64,000 nucleotides of DNA. Origin: an uncultured Oscillospiraceae bacterium (lineage in GTDB: Bacteria; Bacillota; Clostridia; Oscillospirales; Oscillospiraceae). The translations under genes were made by a program, and so were the position numbers. This document shows, in pieces, positions 1-7,480 of the stretch; position 1 is the first letter of the stretch; the number at the start of each line of letters is the position of its first letter. Where the stretch lies: NCBI GenBank assembly GCA_900754965.1, contig CAAEEO010000051.1, positions 59,613-123,612 of the forward strand, read 5' to 3'. The notes beneath the pieces are model-generated. The model saw nothing but the letters and a program-made list of their open reading frames with translations. It searched no databases and was not told the origin of the DNA.

Positions 1-23
1 TGAATTACCGCTCCCTCTGTCAC

Positions 24-1202
24 TCAGTGGTGGAACAGGCGCATTCCGGTAAAGGCCATGACGATCCCGTACTTATTGCAGGTCTCAATCACATGGTCAT
101 CCCGAATGCTGCCGCCCGGCTCCGCAATGTACTGTACGCCGCTCTTCCGCGCCCGCTCCACATTGTCCCCAAAGGGGAAGAATGCATCGGAACCAACGGT
201 CACGCCGGTCTGGGTAGCAATCCAGGCTTTTTTCTCTTCCCGGGTCAGCGGTTCCGGTTTTACCTGGAACTTGGTCTGCCAGATTCCCTCTGCCAGCACA
301 TCTTCGTATTCATCGGACAGATACACATCGATGGCATTGTCCCGATCCGGACGGCGGATATCCTCCAAAAACTGGAGTGCCAACACTTTCGGATGCTGCC
401 GCAGGTACCAGTTGTCTGCCTTATTGCCTGCCAGGCGGGTGCAGTGGATGCGGCTCTGCTGTCCGGCGCCCACGCCGATGGCCTGACCGTCCTTGACATA
501 GCAGACGGAGTTGGACTGGGTGTATTTCAGGGTGATCAGAGACACGATCATGTCGATCTTAGCCTGCTCGGGCAGGTCTTTGTTCTCTGTGACGATATTT
601 TCCAGCAGTTCCCGATCAATTTTGAAATTGTTTCTGCCCTGCTCAAAAGTGATGCCGAACACATCCTTATGCTCCTGCACGGCAGGCACATAGTTGGGGT
701 CGATTTTCACCACATTGTAGTTTCCTTTTTTCTTGGTCTTCAGGATTTCCAGTGCCTCAGGGGTGTAGTCCGGCGCAATGATGCCGTCGGACACTTCCTC
801 TTTCAGATACCGGGCAGTGGCAGCATCACAGGTGTCGCTGAGCGCGGCCCAGTCGCCGTAGGAACACAGACGATCAGCGCCTCTGGCCCGAATATAGGCA
901 CAGGCGATGGGGCTCAGTTCTGCCTCCGGCGCTACAAAGTAGATCTGCCGGTCCACATCACTCAAGGGCAGGCCCACTGCCGCGCCGGCAGGGGACACAT
1001 GCTTGAAGGATGCCGCAGCGGGCAGGCCCGTGGCCTCTTTCAGTTCTTTCACCAGCTGCCAGGAGTTGAATGCATCCATGAAGTTGATGTAGCCGGGTTT
1101 CCCATTGAGCACCTCAATAGGCAGCTCCCGTCCGTCATTGACGTAGATGCTGGCCGGTTTCTGGTTGGGGTTGCAGCCGTATTTCAGTTCCAAAGTTTTC
1201 AT
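24..1202 (-). CDS. Stand-alone AICAR formyltransferase (PurH C-terminal half)
   Basis: Transfers a formyl group from 10-formyl-THF to AICAR, giving FAICAR, the penultimate step of IMP synthesis in the cytosol. The 392-residue protein matches only the transformylase half of PurH. The catalytic Lys-His pair is K67-H68 in the stretch SFKHVSPAG, and the family segment GAGQQSRIHCTRLAGNK is present. There is no N-terminal IMP cyclohydrolase domain; that activity is supplied by the gene just upstream. I chose the ATG at 1202, three bases after a GGTGGAG ribosome site; a GTG at 1211 lies too close to its own AAGG. It is the last complete gene of the leftward purine operon. A purine-rich AGGGAG just before the window edge suggests another gene starts beyond it. 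Confidence 0.93.
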   Translation of the reverse strand: MKTLELKYGCNPNQKPASIYVNDGRELPIEVLNGKPGYINFMDAFNSWQLVKELKEATGLPAAASFKHVSPAGAAVGLPLSDVDRQIYFVAPEAELSPIACAYIRARGADRLCSYGDWAALSDTCDAATARYLKEEVSDGIIAPDYTPEALEILKTKKKGNYNVVKIDPNYVPAVQEHKDVFGITFEQGRNNFKIDRELLENIVTENKDLPEQAKIDMIVSLITLKYTQSNSVCYVKDGQAIGVGAGQQSRIHCTRLAGNKADNWYLRQHPKVLALQFLEDIRRPDRDNAIDVYLSDEYEDVLAEGIWQTKFQVKPEPLTREEKKAWIATQTGVTVGSDAFFPFGDNVERARKSGVQYIAEPGGSIRDDHVIETCNKYGIVMAFTGMRLFHH

Positions 1203-1215
1203 ACTCTCCACCGCC

Positions 1216-1926
1216 TTACTGATTTTTGTTCAAAATGACCGTATCCGTTTCCCCGGTAGTCAGATCGATGCTGCGTACAAACAGGGAAACCTTGTTTTCT
1301 TCGTTCAGGCTGGTCCACAGCGCATCGGCCATAGACCGGGCGTCGTTCCAGACCACTGCCACCCGTTCCGGCTCTCCGGCAAAGGAGGGCAGCGGGCTGC
1401 CGTCACCCATATAAGTGTGGATAAAATGGCCCACACCGGTCTGGGGATGGTCGTACTCATAGAAGTACCGGCAGCAGCAGCCCGGATTGCCGTCCATACT
1501 CTTCAGGATGGACAGATCGTAGGTGCCGTCAGGATATATGACACCGGAAATACGCGGTGTGAAGTTGGGAGCATCCGGCTCAAACTCCCGGGTACGCAAA
1601 CCGTGCCGGAAACTATGCCCCTCTACCATGTGATCCCGAATGGTGTCGGTCTGGTCACCATTGGTGACGATCGTTGTTCCGTTCTCCAGCACCCGCACCG
1701 GATGATAGATGATCAGGCTGGGGTCGGACAGCTTGGCCGGGTCAAATGCCTCGGTACGAATGCCGTCTTCCGTCTCCGTGAACACCCGGTTCCGGCTGTT
1801 CTCGCTGCGGCCCATGATGAAATAGGCAGCCATGGTCTTCGTTCCGTCCTGGCTGCGTCCCAGCACGATGCCCCGACCGGGGTAACTGGTTTCCTGCAGC
1901 AGGGTCTCCAAATTCAGCAAGTTCAT
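1216..1926 (-). CDS. purO: IMP cyclohydrolase, PurO type
   Basis: Closes the FAICAR ring to IMP, the final step of the pathway. The 236-residue protein resembles the archaeal-type PurO fold (IMP_cyclohyd family) and not the PurH N-terminal domain; segments such as SYPGRGIVLG and the C-terminal VVWNDARSMADALW fit that family. The start is the ATG at 1926, preceded by AAAGGAGAGAGAC and overlapping the purN stop codon as ATGA, so translation is probably coupled. Together with the separate formyltransferase it replaces bifunctional PurH, an arrangement I recall from other Clostridia. Upstream extension of the frame to 1989 lies inside purN and is not used. Confidence 0.88.
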   Translation of the reverse strand: MNLLNLETLLQETSYPGRGIVLGRSQDGTKTMAAYFIMGRSENSRNRVFTETEDGIRTEAFDPAKLSDPSLIIYHPVRVLENGTTIVTNGDQTDTIRDHMVEGHSFRHGLRTREFEPDAPNFTPRISGVIYPDGTYDLSILKSMDGNPGCCCRYFYEYDHPQTGVGHFIHTYMGDGSPLPSFAGEPERVAVVWNDARSMADALWTSLNEENKVSLFVRSIDLTTGETDTVILNKNQ

Positions 1927-2537
1927 CTGTCTCTCTCCTTTGCAATCTCTGCCGAGATCTGCTGGGCGGCCTGGGGCAGAATGATCCACTCCGCCTGCTC
2001 CATCACCCGCCGCTGCAAGGTCTCCGGCGTGTCTTCGGGTTGTACTTCCACTGCCTTCTGGGCAATGATCTTTCCCCCATCCGGGATTTCATTGACAAAA
2101 TGTACGGTGGCGCCGGTGACTTTCACGCCATAACTGAGGGCCGCTTCATGGACCTTCAGCCCGTAATACCCCTTTCCGCAGAAAGAGGGGATCAGTGAGG
2201 GGTGGACATTGATAATCCGCTCCGGCCACCGCGCGGTGAATCCCTCGCTCAAAATACTCATAAACCCTGCCAGCACAATCAGTTCGATTCCGGCAGACTC
2301 CAGTTCCCGGGAGATCTGCTCTTCGAAAGCCTCCTGGCTGCCCAGCATTTTCCGGGAGCACACCACAGCGGGGATTCCCGCCTGCTTTGCCCGTTCCAAC
2401 GCATAGGCATCGGGATTGCTGGACACCACCAGCACGATTTCCCCGCTGGTCAGCGCACCACTGTGCTGTGCATCAATCAGCGCCTGCAAGTTGGTGCCTC
2501 CTCCGGAGACAAATACCGCGATTTTTGTCTTATCCAT
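1923..2537 (-). CDS. purN: Phosphoribosylglycinamide formyltransferase
   Basis: Formylates GAR with 10-formyl-THF in purine synthesis. The 204-residue protein has the N-terminal phosphate-binding loop VSGGGTNLQAL, the INVHPSLIPSF segment that carries the catalytic Asn and His, and PDGG with the catalytic Asp. Length is usual for the family. The ATG at 2537 follows AGGTGAGG by four bases and overlaps the end of the transporter gene by eight bases (ATGGATAA). The usual partner purM is not next to it. Confidence 0.93.
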   Translation of the reverse strand: MDKTKIAVFVSGGGTNLQALIDAQHSGALTSGEIVLVVSSNPDAYALERAKQAGIPAVVCSRKMLGSQEAFEEQISRELESAGIELIVLAGFMSILSEGFTARWPERIINVHPSLIPSFCGKGYYGLKVHEAALSYGVKVTGATVHFVNEIPDGGKIIAQKAVEVQPEDTPETLQRRVMEQAEWIILPQAAQQISAEIAKERDR

Positions 2538-3144
2538 GTTCCTCACCTGCCGCCATTTTCAGCCAGGGCAGCAACATTCCTCCCACCGTGTTGCCCAAGA
2601 CAACAATCAGCAGGAACAGGAACACTTCCCCGGTCATCATTCTTGCCGTAAAAAAGTAAAACATATCTGCAACGGAGTGCTCAAATCCGGCCAGAATAAA
2701 CACTGGCACGCAAAACAGGATGCCCACAGGAGTGTGGTGGGATTTGAACACCTCCACGGCAATGTACATCAGGATGCCGCAAAACACGCCTGCCAGGAAA
2801 ATCTGCCCCGGCAGCATGGTCAATTTTTTCTCGCAAAGTTCTACCGCCGTCGTCACATAATTGGGTTTCACATACCCAACCGCTAAGCCCGAACCCAGTG
2901 TGCCGATCACGTTTCCTACCAGGGTCACCGCTACTGCGGACACGCTCTGCCGGTCATGATTCAGCGCCACATACCCGATCTTTCCGGTATACAAGTACAG
3001 GCCCAGATAACAGATGGACAGCAGTGCCACAGAAAACAGCACGGCGCCTACAACCCGATTTTCACAGGCCAGGAACACACTTCCGCCGATTCCAATCAGA
3101 ATACCTGCTGCGATGGACAGAAAAAATGGATAGCGCAATTTCAC
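2530..3144 (-). CDS. Formate/nitrite transporter (FNT) family channel, short form
   Basis: Predicted inner-membrane channel of 204 residues for a small monovalent anion, most plausibly formate. Six hydrophobic segments can be drawn (about residues 6-25, 31-54, 68-92, 110-132, 140-165, 172-195). The family signatures are readable: GNVIGTLGSG in TM3, FEHSVADMF with the central channel His in TM5, and GNTVGG in TM6. It is shorter than FocA/NirC (about 260-280 residues) because the N-terminal cap and the C-terminal tail are missing; the core looks complete. It sits inside the pur operon between purF and purN, where purM is common. I infer that it supplies formate for the 10-formyl-THF used by PurN and the AICAR formyltransferase. 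Confidence 0.82.
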   Translation of the reverse strand: MKLRYPFFLSIAAGILIGIGGSVFLACENRVVGAVLFSVALLSICYLGLYLYTGKIGYVALNHDRQSVSAVAVTLVGNVIGTLGSGLAVGYVKPNYVTTAVELCEKKLTMLPGQIFLAGVFCGILMYIAVEVFKSHHTPVGILFCVPVFILAGFEHSVADMFYFFTARMMTGEVFLFLLIVVLGNTVGGMLLPWLKMAAGEEHG

Positions 3145-3167
3145 AAAAACACCTCATTCCATCATTT

Positions 3168-4610
3168 TCAGTTCTTCTCCTGTTTCCCCTTACCTTCGGA
3201 GATTTTCTGCTCAAACCGGGATTTGCAGCCCTCTTTCGGGATTGCCGTGGGATACTGGTTATCAAAGCAGGCAGTGCAGAATCCGGTATCCTTTCCGGTC
3301 AGCAGTTTCACGTGCTCCAGGCTCAAAAATCCCAGGGTGTCCACATCGATGATCTGACGCATTTCTTCCAGGGTGTGGTTGTTGGCGATCAGGGACTCCG
3401 GGGAGTCAATATCGGTTCCGTAGTAGCAGGCATTGACAAAAGGAGGTGCAGATACCATCATATGTACTTCTTTTGCACCGGCCTCCCGCAGCACCTTGAC
3501 GATTCGGGCGCTGGTGGTACCGCGGACGATGGAGTCATCCACCACCACAACGCGCTTGTCCTTGATGGTACTGATGATGGGGTTCAGCTTGATCTTCACT
3601 CTGTTTTCCCGATATTTCTGGTTGGGCGCAATGAATGTGCGGCCAATATATTTGTTTTTGACAAATCCCAAGCCATAGGGAATGCCGGATTCCATGGAAT
3701 ATCCCAGTGCAGCATCCAGTCCGGAGTCCGGTACGCCAATGACCACATCGGCCTCCACCGGGTGTTCCTGTGCCAGGAACTGACCAGCCCGCTTGCGGGC
3801 TTCGTGCACGCAGCAGCCGTTGACCACAGAGTCCGGACGGGCAAAGTAAATGTATTCAAACACGCAGAAAGACTCTTTCCGTTTTCCGCAGTGGTCGCGG
3901 ATGGAACGATAGCCGTTCTTGTCAAATACCACAAGTTCGCCCGGTTCCAGATCCCGGATAAACTGGGCGCCCACAGCATCCAGTGCGCAGGTCTCAGAAG
4001 CCACCACATAACTGCCGTCATCACACTGTCCAAAGCACAGCGGACGGAATCCGTTTTCATCCCGGGCAGCAATCAATTTCTGGGGAGACATGACCACCAG
4101 AGAATAGGCGCCGTCGATGCGGTCCATCGCACGGTTCACTGCCTCTTCAATGGAGCCGCAGGTCAGCCGTTCTTTGGTAATGAGATAAGAAATGACTTCG
4201 GTATCGCTGGTAGTCTGGAAAATGGAACCTGTCAGCTCCAGTTCCCGGCGCAGCTCATCGGAATTGACCAGACTGCCGTTGTGTGCCAGTGCCATGCGGC
4301 CTTTCACATGATTGACGACCATCGGCTGAGCATTGCTCCGATCGGAACTGCCGCTGGTACCGTACCGCACATGCCCCACTGCCATATTTCCGGTGCCAAG
4401 GCTCTCCATGACCCGCGGTGTGAACACATCGTTGACCAGTCCGGAGTCTTTATAAGTCCGGAACACACCGTCATCATTGACGACGATACCCGCGCTCTCC
4501 TGACCGCGATGCTGCAGCGAGAACAGCGCATAATACGCTGCACTGGCCACATCCTGATCCGGACCGCTGAAAATACCGAATACGCCGCACTCTTCTCTCA
4601 GATTTCCCAT
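3168..4610 (-). CDS. purF: Amidophosphoribosyltransferase (Fe-S type)
   Basis: First committed step of purine synthesis: converts PRPP and glutamine to phosphoribosylamine. It is an N-terminal nucleophile glutaminase (Cys8 in EECGVFGIF, exposed after removal of a short propeptide, followed by LQHRGQES) fused to a phosphoribosyltransferase domain with the PRPP loop VVVVDDSIVRGTT. Cysteines in FCVFEYIYF, FVNACYYG and the C-terminal TGFCTACFDN match the positions that bind a 4Fe-4S cluster in the Bacillus enzyme. At 480 residues it is full length. A 116-bp gap with a hairpin separates it from purC upstream. Confidence 0.96.
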   Translation of the reverse strand: MGNLREECGVFGIFSGPDQDVASAAYYALFSLQHRGQESAGIVVNDDGVFRTYKDSGLVNDVFTPRVMESLGTGNMAVGHVRYGTSGSSDRSNAQPMVVNHVKGRMALAHNGSLVNSDELRRELELTGSIFQTTSDTEVISYLITKERLTCGSIEEAVNRAMDRIDGAYSLVVMSPQKLIAARDENGFRPLCFGQCDDGSYVVASETCALDAVGAQFIRDLEPGELVVFDKNGYRSIRDHCGKRKESFCVFEYIYFARPDSVVNGCCVHEARKRAGQFLAQEHPVEADVVIGVPDSGLDAALGYSMESGIPYGLGFVKNKYIGRTFIAPNQKYRENRVKIKLNPIISTIKDKRVVVVDDSIVRGTTSARIVKVLREAGAKEVHMMVSAPPFVNACYYGTDIDSPESLIANNHTLEEMRQIIDVDTLGFLSLEHVKLLTGKDTGFCTACFDNQYPTAIPKEGCKSRFEQKISEGKGKQEKN

Positions 4611-4666
4611 AGTTCAAAATCCTTTCCCTGTTCAAAAATGGGGTTGATGTCACAAGTTTAGGTATC

Positions 4667-4702
4667 AAAAATCGGTTTCAAGCAGCGCCCGGAACCGATT
4701 TT
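4667..4702 (-). terminator. Hairpin between purC and purF (terminator or attenuator)
   Basis: On the minus strand AAAATCGGTT pairs with AACCGATTTT around a GC-rich loop, and the second arm runs into a short T-run. It lies in the 116-bp purC-purF gap and could lower read-through from purEC into the downstream purF cluster. No clear second promoter was seen between it and purF. Confidence 0.5.
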
Positions 4703-4726
4703 GTTGATTTTAAGGGTCGTAGGTGC

Positions 4727-5443
4727 TCAGCACTTCTCCCCGAAAATACGATACATGATTTCATTGTAAGTTTCTGCTCCGCCGCCCAGATCTTCGCAGA
4801 AACGCTCTTTGTACAATTTCTCATGGGTAGTTTTGTCCCACAGGCGGCAGGTATCGGGACTGATCTCGTCAGCCAAAACGATGAAGTCTCCCATCAGGCA
4901 GCCAAACTCCAGTTTCATATCCACCAGATCCACATTGATCGTGGCAAAATATGCCTTCAAAACATCATTGATGCGGAACGCCAGCATCTTGATGCGCTCC
5001 AGTTCGTTGGGGCCGACCAATTTCAGTTCCATTGCACGGCTCTCGCTGATCAGCGGGTCGCCAGTCTCGTCATTTTTGTGACGAAACTCAATGACAGGCT
5101 CCGCAAGCGCAGTTCCCTCTGCTGCACCGCTGCGCTGAACATAAGAACCGGCAGAAATATTGCGAACGATCACTTTCAGCGGAAGTATTTCCAGTTTCGT
5201 CACCAGTGTCTCCCGTTCAGAAAGCTCCTGTACGAAGTGCGCAGGGATACTCTGCTCTGACAGCATGTGCATCAGGAAGTTGGACACACGGTTATTGACG
5301 ATGCCTTTGCCCGCAATGGTGCCTTTTTTCTGACCGTCCAGTGCAGACACATCGTCCCGGTAAGACAGAATGATCAGCTGCGGATCGTCTGTTGCGTAAA
5401 GATCTTTTGTTTTCCCTGCATACAACTGCTCTTTTTTCACCAT
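4727..5443 (-). CDS. purC: SAICAR synthetase
   Basis: Joins CAIR and aspartate with ATP to form SAICAR. The 238-residue protein begins with the family motif YAGKTKDLY and has VRNISAGS, PVIEF and the ISPDTCRLWD segment. Length is normal for the bacterial short form. It starts 16 bases after the purE stop and is co-transcribed with purE from the promoter near 6015. Confidence 0.96.
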   Translation of the reverse strand: MVKKEQLYAGKTKDLYATDDPQLIILSYRDDVSALDGQKKGTIAGKGIVNNRVSNFLMHMLSEQSIPAHFVQELSERETLVTKLEILPLKVIVRNISAGSYVQRSGAAEGTALAEPVIEFRHKNDETGDPLISESRAMELKLVGPNELERIKMLAFRINDVLKAYFATINVDLVDMKLEFGCLMGDFIVLADEISPDTCRLWDKTTHEKLYKERFCEDLGGGAETYNEIMYRIFGEKC

Positions 5444-5459
5444 GGTCTGCTTGCCTCCG

Positions 5460-5954
5460 TCAATGGTTCAGTTCCTGTTCCGCTTTTGCGTTCTTTTCCA
5501 GAACTTTCTGCGTATCCGCCTGACGCTTTTCTTCCAGTTTCTGAGCCAGTGTTTCATCTTCGATTGCCAGCATTTCGATTGCCAGCAGCGCAGCATTCAC
5601 CGCACCATCAATGGCAACAGTGGCCACCGGAATTCCGGAAGGCATCATCACAGTGGAATACAGTGCATCCACACCTTCCAGCGCGCCGGACTTCATGGGA
5701 ATGCCGATCACAGGCAATGTGGTATTGGCTGCAATCGCACCGGCCAGATGCGCTGCCATTCCCGCAGCACAAATAATGGCACCGAACCCGTTGGCACGTG
5801 CATTCACAGCAAAATCTCTGGCCTGGACTGGGGTCCGATGCGCGGAATAGATATGTACCTCATAAGGGACTGCAAAAGAGTCCAGTGTGTCAATGGCTTT
5901 TTTGACAACAGGCAGGTCACTGTCGCTGCCCATCATGACGCCGATCTTCTTCAT
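5460..5954 (-). CDS. purE: N5-carboxyaminoimidazole ribonucleotide mutase
   Basis: Rearranges N5-CAIR to CAIR. The 164-residue protein has the class I PurE motifs GSDSDLP near the N-terminus and SAHRTP about residue 43, with HLAGAIAANTTLPVIG further on. No purK is adjacent. I chose the ATG at 5954 because AAGGA lies eight bases upstream; an in-frame ATG at 5963 has no properly spaced site. It is the first gene of the purine operon. Confidence 0.95.
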   Translation of the reverse strand: MKKIGVMMGSDSDLPVVKKAIDTLDSFAVPYEVHIYSAHRTPVQARDFAVNARANGFGAIICAAGMAAHLAGAIAANTTLPVIGIPMKSGALEGVDALYSTVMMPSGIPVATVAIDGAVNAALLAIEMLAIEDETLAQKLEEKRQADTQKVLEKNAKAEQELNH

Positions 5955-6001
5955 GGGATCCATCCTTTTCCAAAAAAGTTTTTTGAGTATTCAATACATC
6001 T

Positions 6002-6030
6002 ATGATAAATGAAAATCACAAATAGTTCAA
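6002..6030 (-). promoter_or_regulatory. Sigma-A promoter of the purine operon
   Basis: Minus-strand TTGAAC (6025-6030), a 17-base spacer and TATCAT (6002-6007). The predicted transcript has a leader of roughly 40 bases before purE, too short for a purine riboswitch. An inverted repeat ATGAAAAT/ATTTTCAT (6009-6016 and 6048-6055) flanks the -35 element and could be an operator. Confidence 0.7.
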
Positions 6031-6146
6031 TACGCTTTTTGTAGATAATTTTCATTTTTTATCGAATTCTTTGGTGAATCTGTCCCCAGGGTTTTGGGAG
6101 ATTCTCTGCCCTGTTCTTTCAAAAAAGGGCGCTAAAAAGCAGAAAA

Positions 6147-6177
6147 AGCCATCCCGCCGGATAGCGGGATGACTTTT
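6147..6177 (-). terminator. Terminator of rpsF-ssb-rpsR
   Basis: Minus-strand hairpin GTCATCCCGC / GCGGGATGGC with loop TATCCG, followed by TTTTTCTGCTTTTT. It lies just downstream of rpsR. Confidence 0.85.
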
Positions 6178-6186
6178 CATGTTTGA

Positions 6187-6426
6187 TTAGTCGGTCACGT
6201 AAGGCAGCAGAGCGATCTGACGGGATCTTTTGATAGCCTCAGTCAGCTGGCGCTGATGCATTGCGCAGGTACCGGTAGCCCGACGGGGCAGGATCTTGCT
6301 GCGGTCGGACATATAGCGTTTCAGCTTTGCAGTATCTTTGTAATCGATATAAGTGCACTTGTCAACGCAGAACTGGCAAACTTTTCTCCGTTTGCGGTTC
6401 TTCGGATTGTTCTTATCGAATGCCAA
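6187..6426 (-). CDS. rpsR: 30S ribosomal protein S18
   Basis: Small-subunit protein that binds 16S rRNA together with S6. The 79-residue sequence is basic with RKVCQFCVDKC (a zinc-binding-type Cys cluster) and the conserved ILPRRATGTCAMHQRQL. The frame opens with two TTG codons. The one at 6426 has AGGAGG exactly eight bases upstream, whereas the one at 6432 is only two bases from it, so a TTG start at 6426 is the best reading. Confidence 0.95.
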   Translation of the reverse strand: MAFDKNNPKNRKRRKVCQFCVDKCTYIDYKDTAKLKRYMSDRSKILPRRATGTCAMHQRQLTEAIKRSRQIALLPYVTD

Positions 6427-6468
6427 GGTCAAAACCTCCTTTTTGTGTCAATCATGTGGGGCCGTTCC

Positions 6469-6960
6469 TCAGAACGGCAGGTCGCCGTCGTCGTCCTCCA
6501 ACTCCGCAAAAGCGGATGCACCGCCACGGCTGGCGGAGCTGCTGGGACCGGCCGCATAATTGTGACCATCCCGGCGGGGAGCGTCGTAGGAATCACGGGA
6601 ATCACGGCTGTAAGGGCCGCCCATGGACTCATCCCGGCGTTTGCTCTCTCCAAAATACACATTGTCTGCAACGACCTCTGCGCTCCGGCGCTTGTTGCCT
6701 TCGCGGTCGGTCCAGTCACGGATCTGCAGGCGGCCGGAAACGACCACCATGCTGCCCTTGGTGAAGTATTTGGAAACAAACTCCGCCGTCTGGCGCCATG
6801 CCACGACGTCGATAAAGTCCGTCTGTCTTTCGCCGCCGTCCCGGCTGGCGAAGTCCCGGTCTACCGCTACGGTAAAGGACGCAACGGGCGTTTGAGACTG
6901 GGTATACCGGAGATCGGGATCTCTGGTAAGCCGTCCCATGATTACGATATGGTTGAGCAT
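6469..6960 (-). CDS. ssb: Single-stranded DNA-binding protein
   Basis: Coats single-stranded DNA in replication and repair. The 163-residue protein has the OB fold over about residues 1-105 (NHIVIMGRLTRDPDLRYT, VVVSGRLQIRDW), a low-complexity Ser/Gly/Arg linker and the acidic tip DDDGDLPF that recruits partner proteins. It lies between rpsF and rpsR, the standard Bacillota order. Confidence 0.97.
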   Translation of the reverse strand: MLNHIVIMGRLTRDPDLRYTQSQTPVASFTVAVDRDFASRDGGERQTDFIDVVAWRQTAEFVSKYFTKGSMVVVSGRLQIRDWTDREGNKRRSAEVVADNVYFGESKRRDESMGGPYSRDSRDSYDAPRRDGHNYAAGPSSSASRGGASAFAELEDDDGDLPF

Positions 6961-6972
6961 GAACCTGCCTCC

Positions 6973-7269
6973 TTATTCGTAGCGCAGGGTGATCAGGCTC
7001 CGGATGACACCTTCGGTAATGCCGAGGATACGATCCAACTCAGCGGGGAAATCGGGCGCGCTGGTGAACTTCACGAGCACATAGTAACCTTCGGAAATGT
7101 AGTTGATTTCGTAAGCCAGTTTCCGCTTACCCATCTCCTCCATCTCGTCGATTGTGCCGTTGGTCTCGATCAGCGTCTTGAATTTCTCCACGATGGACGC
7201 GATGCCTTCCTCACCGATGCTGGGATCGATGATGTACATCAGCTCGTACTTTTCGCTAACTTTAGCCAT
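6973..7269 (-). CDS. rpsF: 30S ribosomal protein S6
   Basis: Central-domain protein of the 30S subunit, partner of S18. The 98-residue protein starts MAKVSEKYELMYII and includes GKRKLAYEINYISEGYYVLVKF, typical of S6. The ATG at 7269 follows GAAGGAGGTGCAAG. The longer open frame to 7455 runs through the promoter and leader and is not coding. It is the first gene of the operon. Confidence 0.97.
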   Translation of the reverse strand: MAKVSEKYELMYIIDPSIGEEGIASIVEKFKTLIETNGTIDEMEEMGKRKLAYEINYISEGYYVLVKFTSAPDFPAELDRILGITEGVIRSLITLRYE

Positions 7270-7348
7270 TCTTGCACCTCCTTCTGGTCGTTTGGCCCTC
7301 AATTTCCTTGAGAGCAAGGATTTACCTGCCACATTGGCAAGCCATATT

Positions 7349-7376
7349 ATTCTACACTTTTTTCCGCCGTTGTCAA
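7349..7376 (-). promoter_or_regulatory. Promoter of rpsF-ssb-rpsR
   Basis: Minus-strand TTGACA (7371-7376), a 16-base spacer and TAGAAT (7349-7354). The roughly 70-base leader contains small hairpins (TGCCA-ATG-TGGCA and CCTTG-CTCT-CAAGG). These could take part in S6:S18 autoregulation, but I could not match that motif with confidence. Confidence 0.8.
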
Positions 7377-7417
7377 GGGATTTTTCTTGATTTTTCAGAA
7401 TTTCCCGGAATATCAAG

Positions 7418-7449
7418 CGAACCACCCCGTTTTGGAGTGGTCCGCCGAT
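7418..7449 (-). terminator. Probable terminator of nifJ
   Basis: Minus-strand stem GCGGACCACTCC / GGGGTGGTTCGC (12 pairs, some G-T) with loop AAAAC, followed by only a weak T-run. It lies between nifJ and the rpsF promoter. Confidence 0.55.
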
Positions 7450-7480
7450 TCTCAAGAAAGGGCTATCAGACGAAAACCGC

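Noticed and set aside
2898..4661. A 587-codon frame opposite purF
   Set aside because: Low-complexity shadow translation; purF on the other strand has all catalytic motifs.
6020..6070. PurR box pair upstream of purE
   Set aside because: GTTCAA and CGAATT half-sites exist but are in the wrong order and spacing for Bacillus-type PurBoxes.
7270..7345. S6:S18-binding leader motif before rpsF
   Set aside because: Small hairpins are present, but the characteristic bulge motif could not be identified with confidence by eye.
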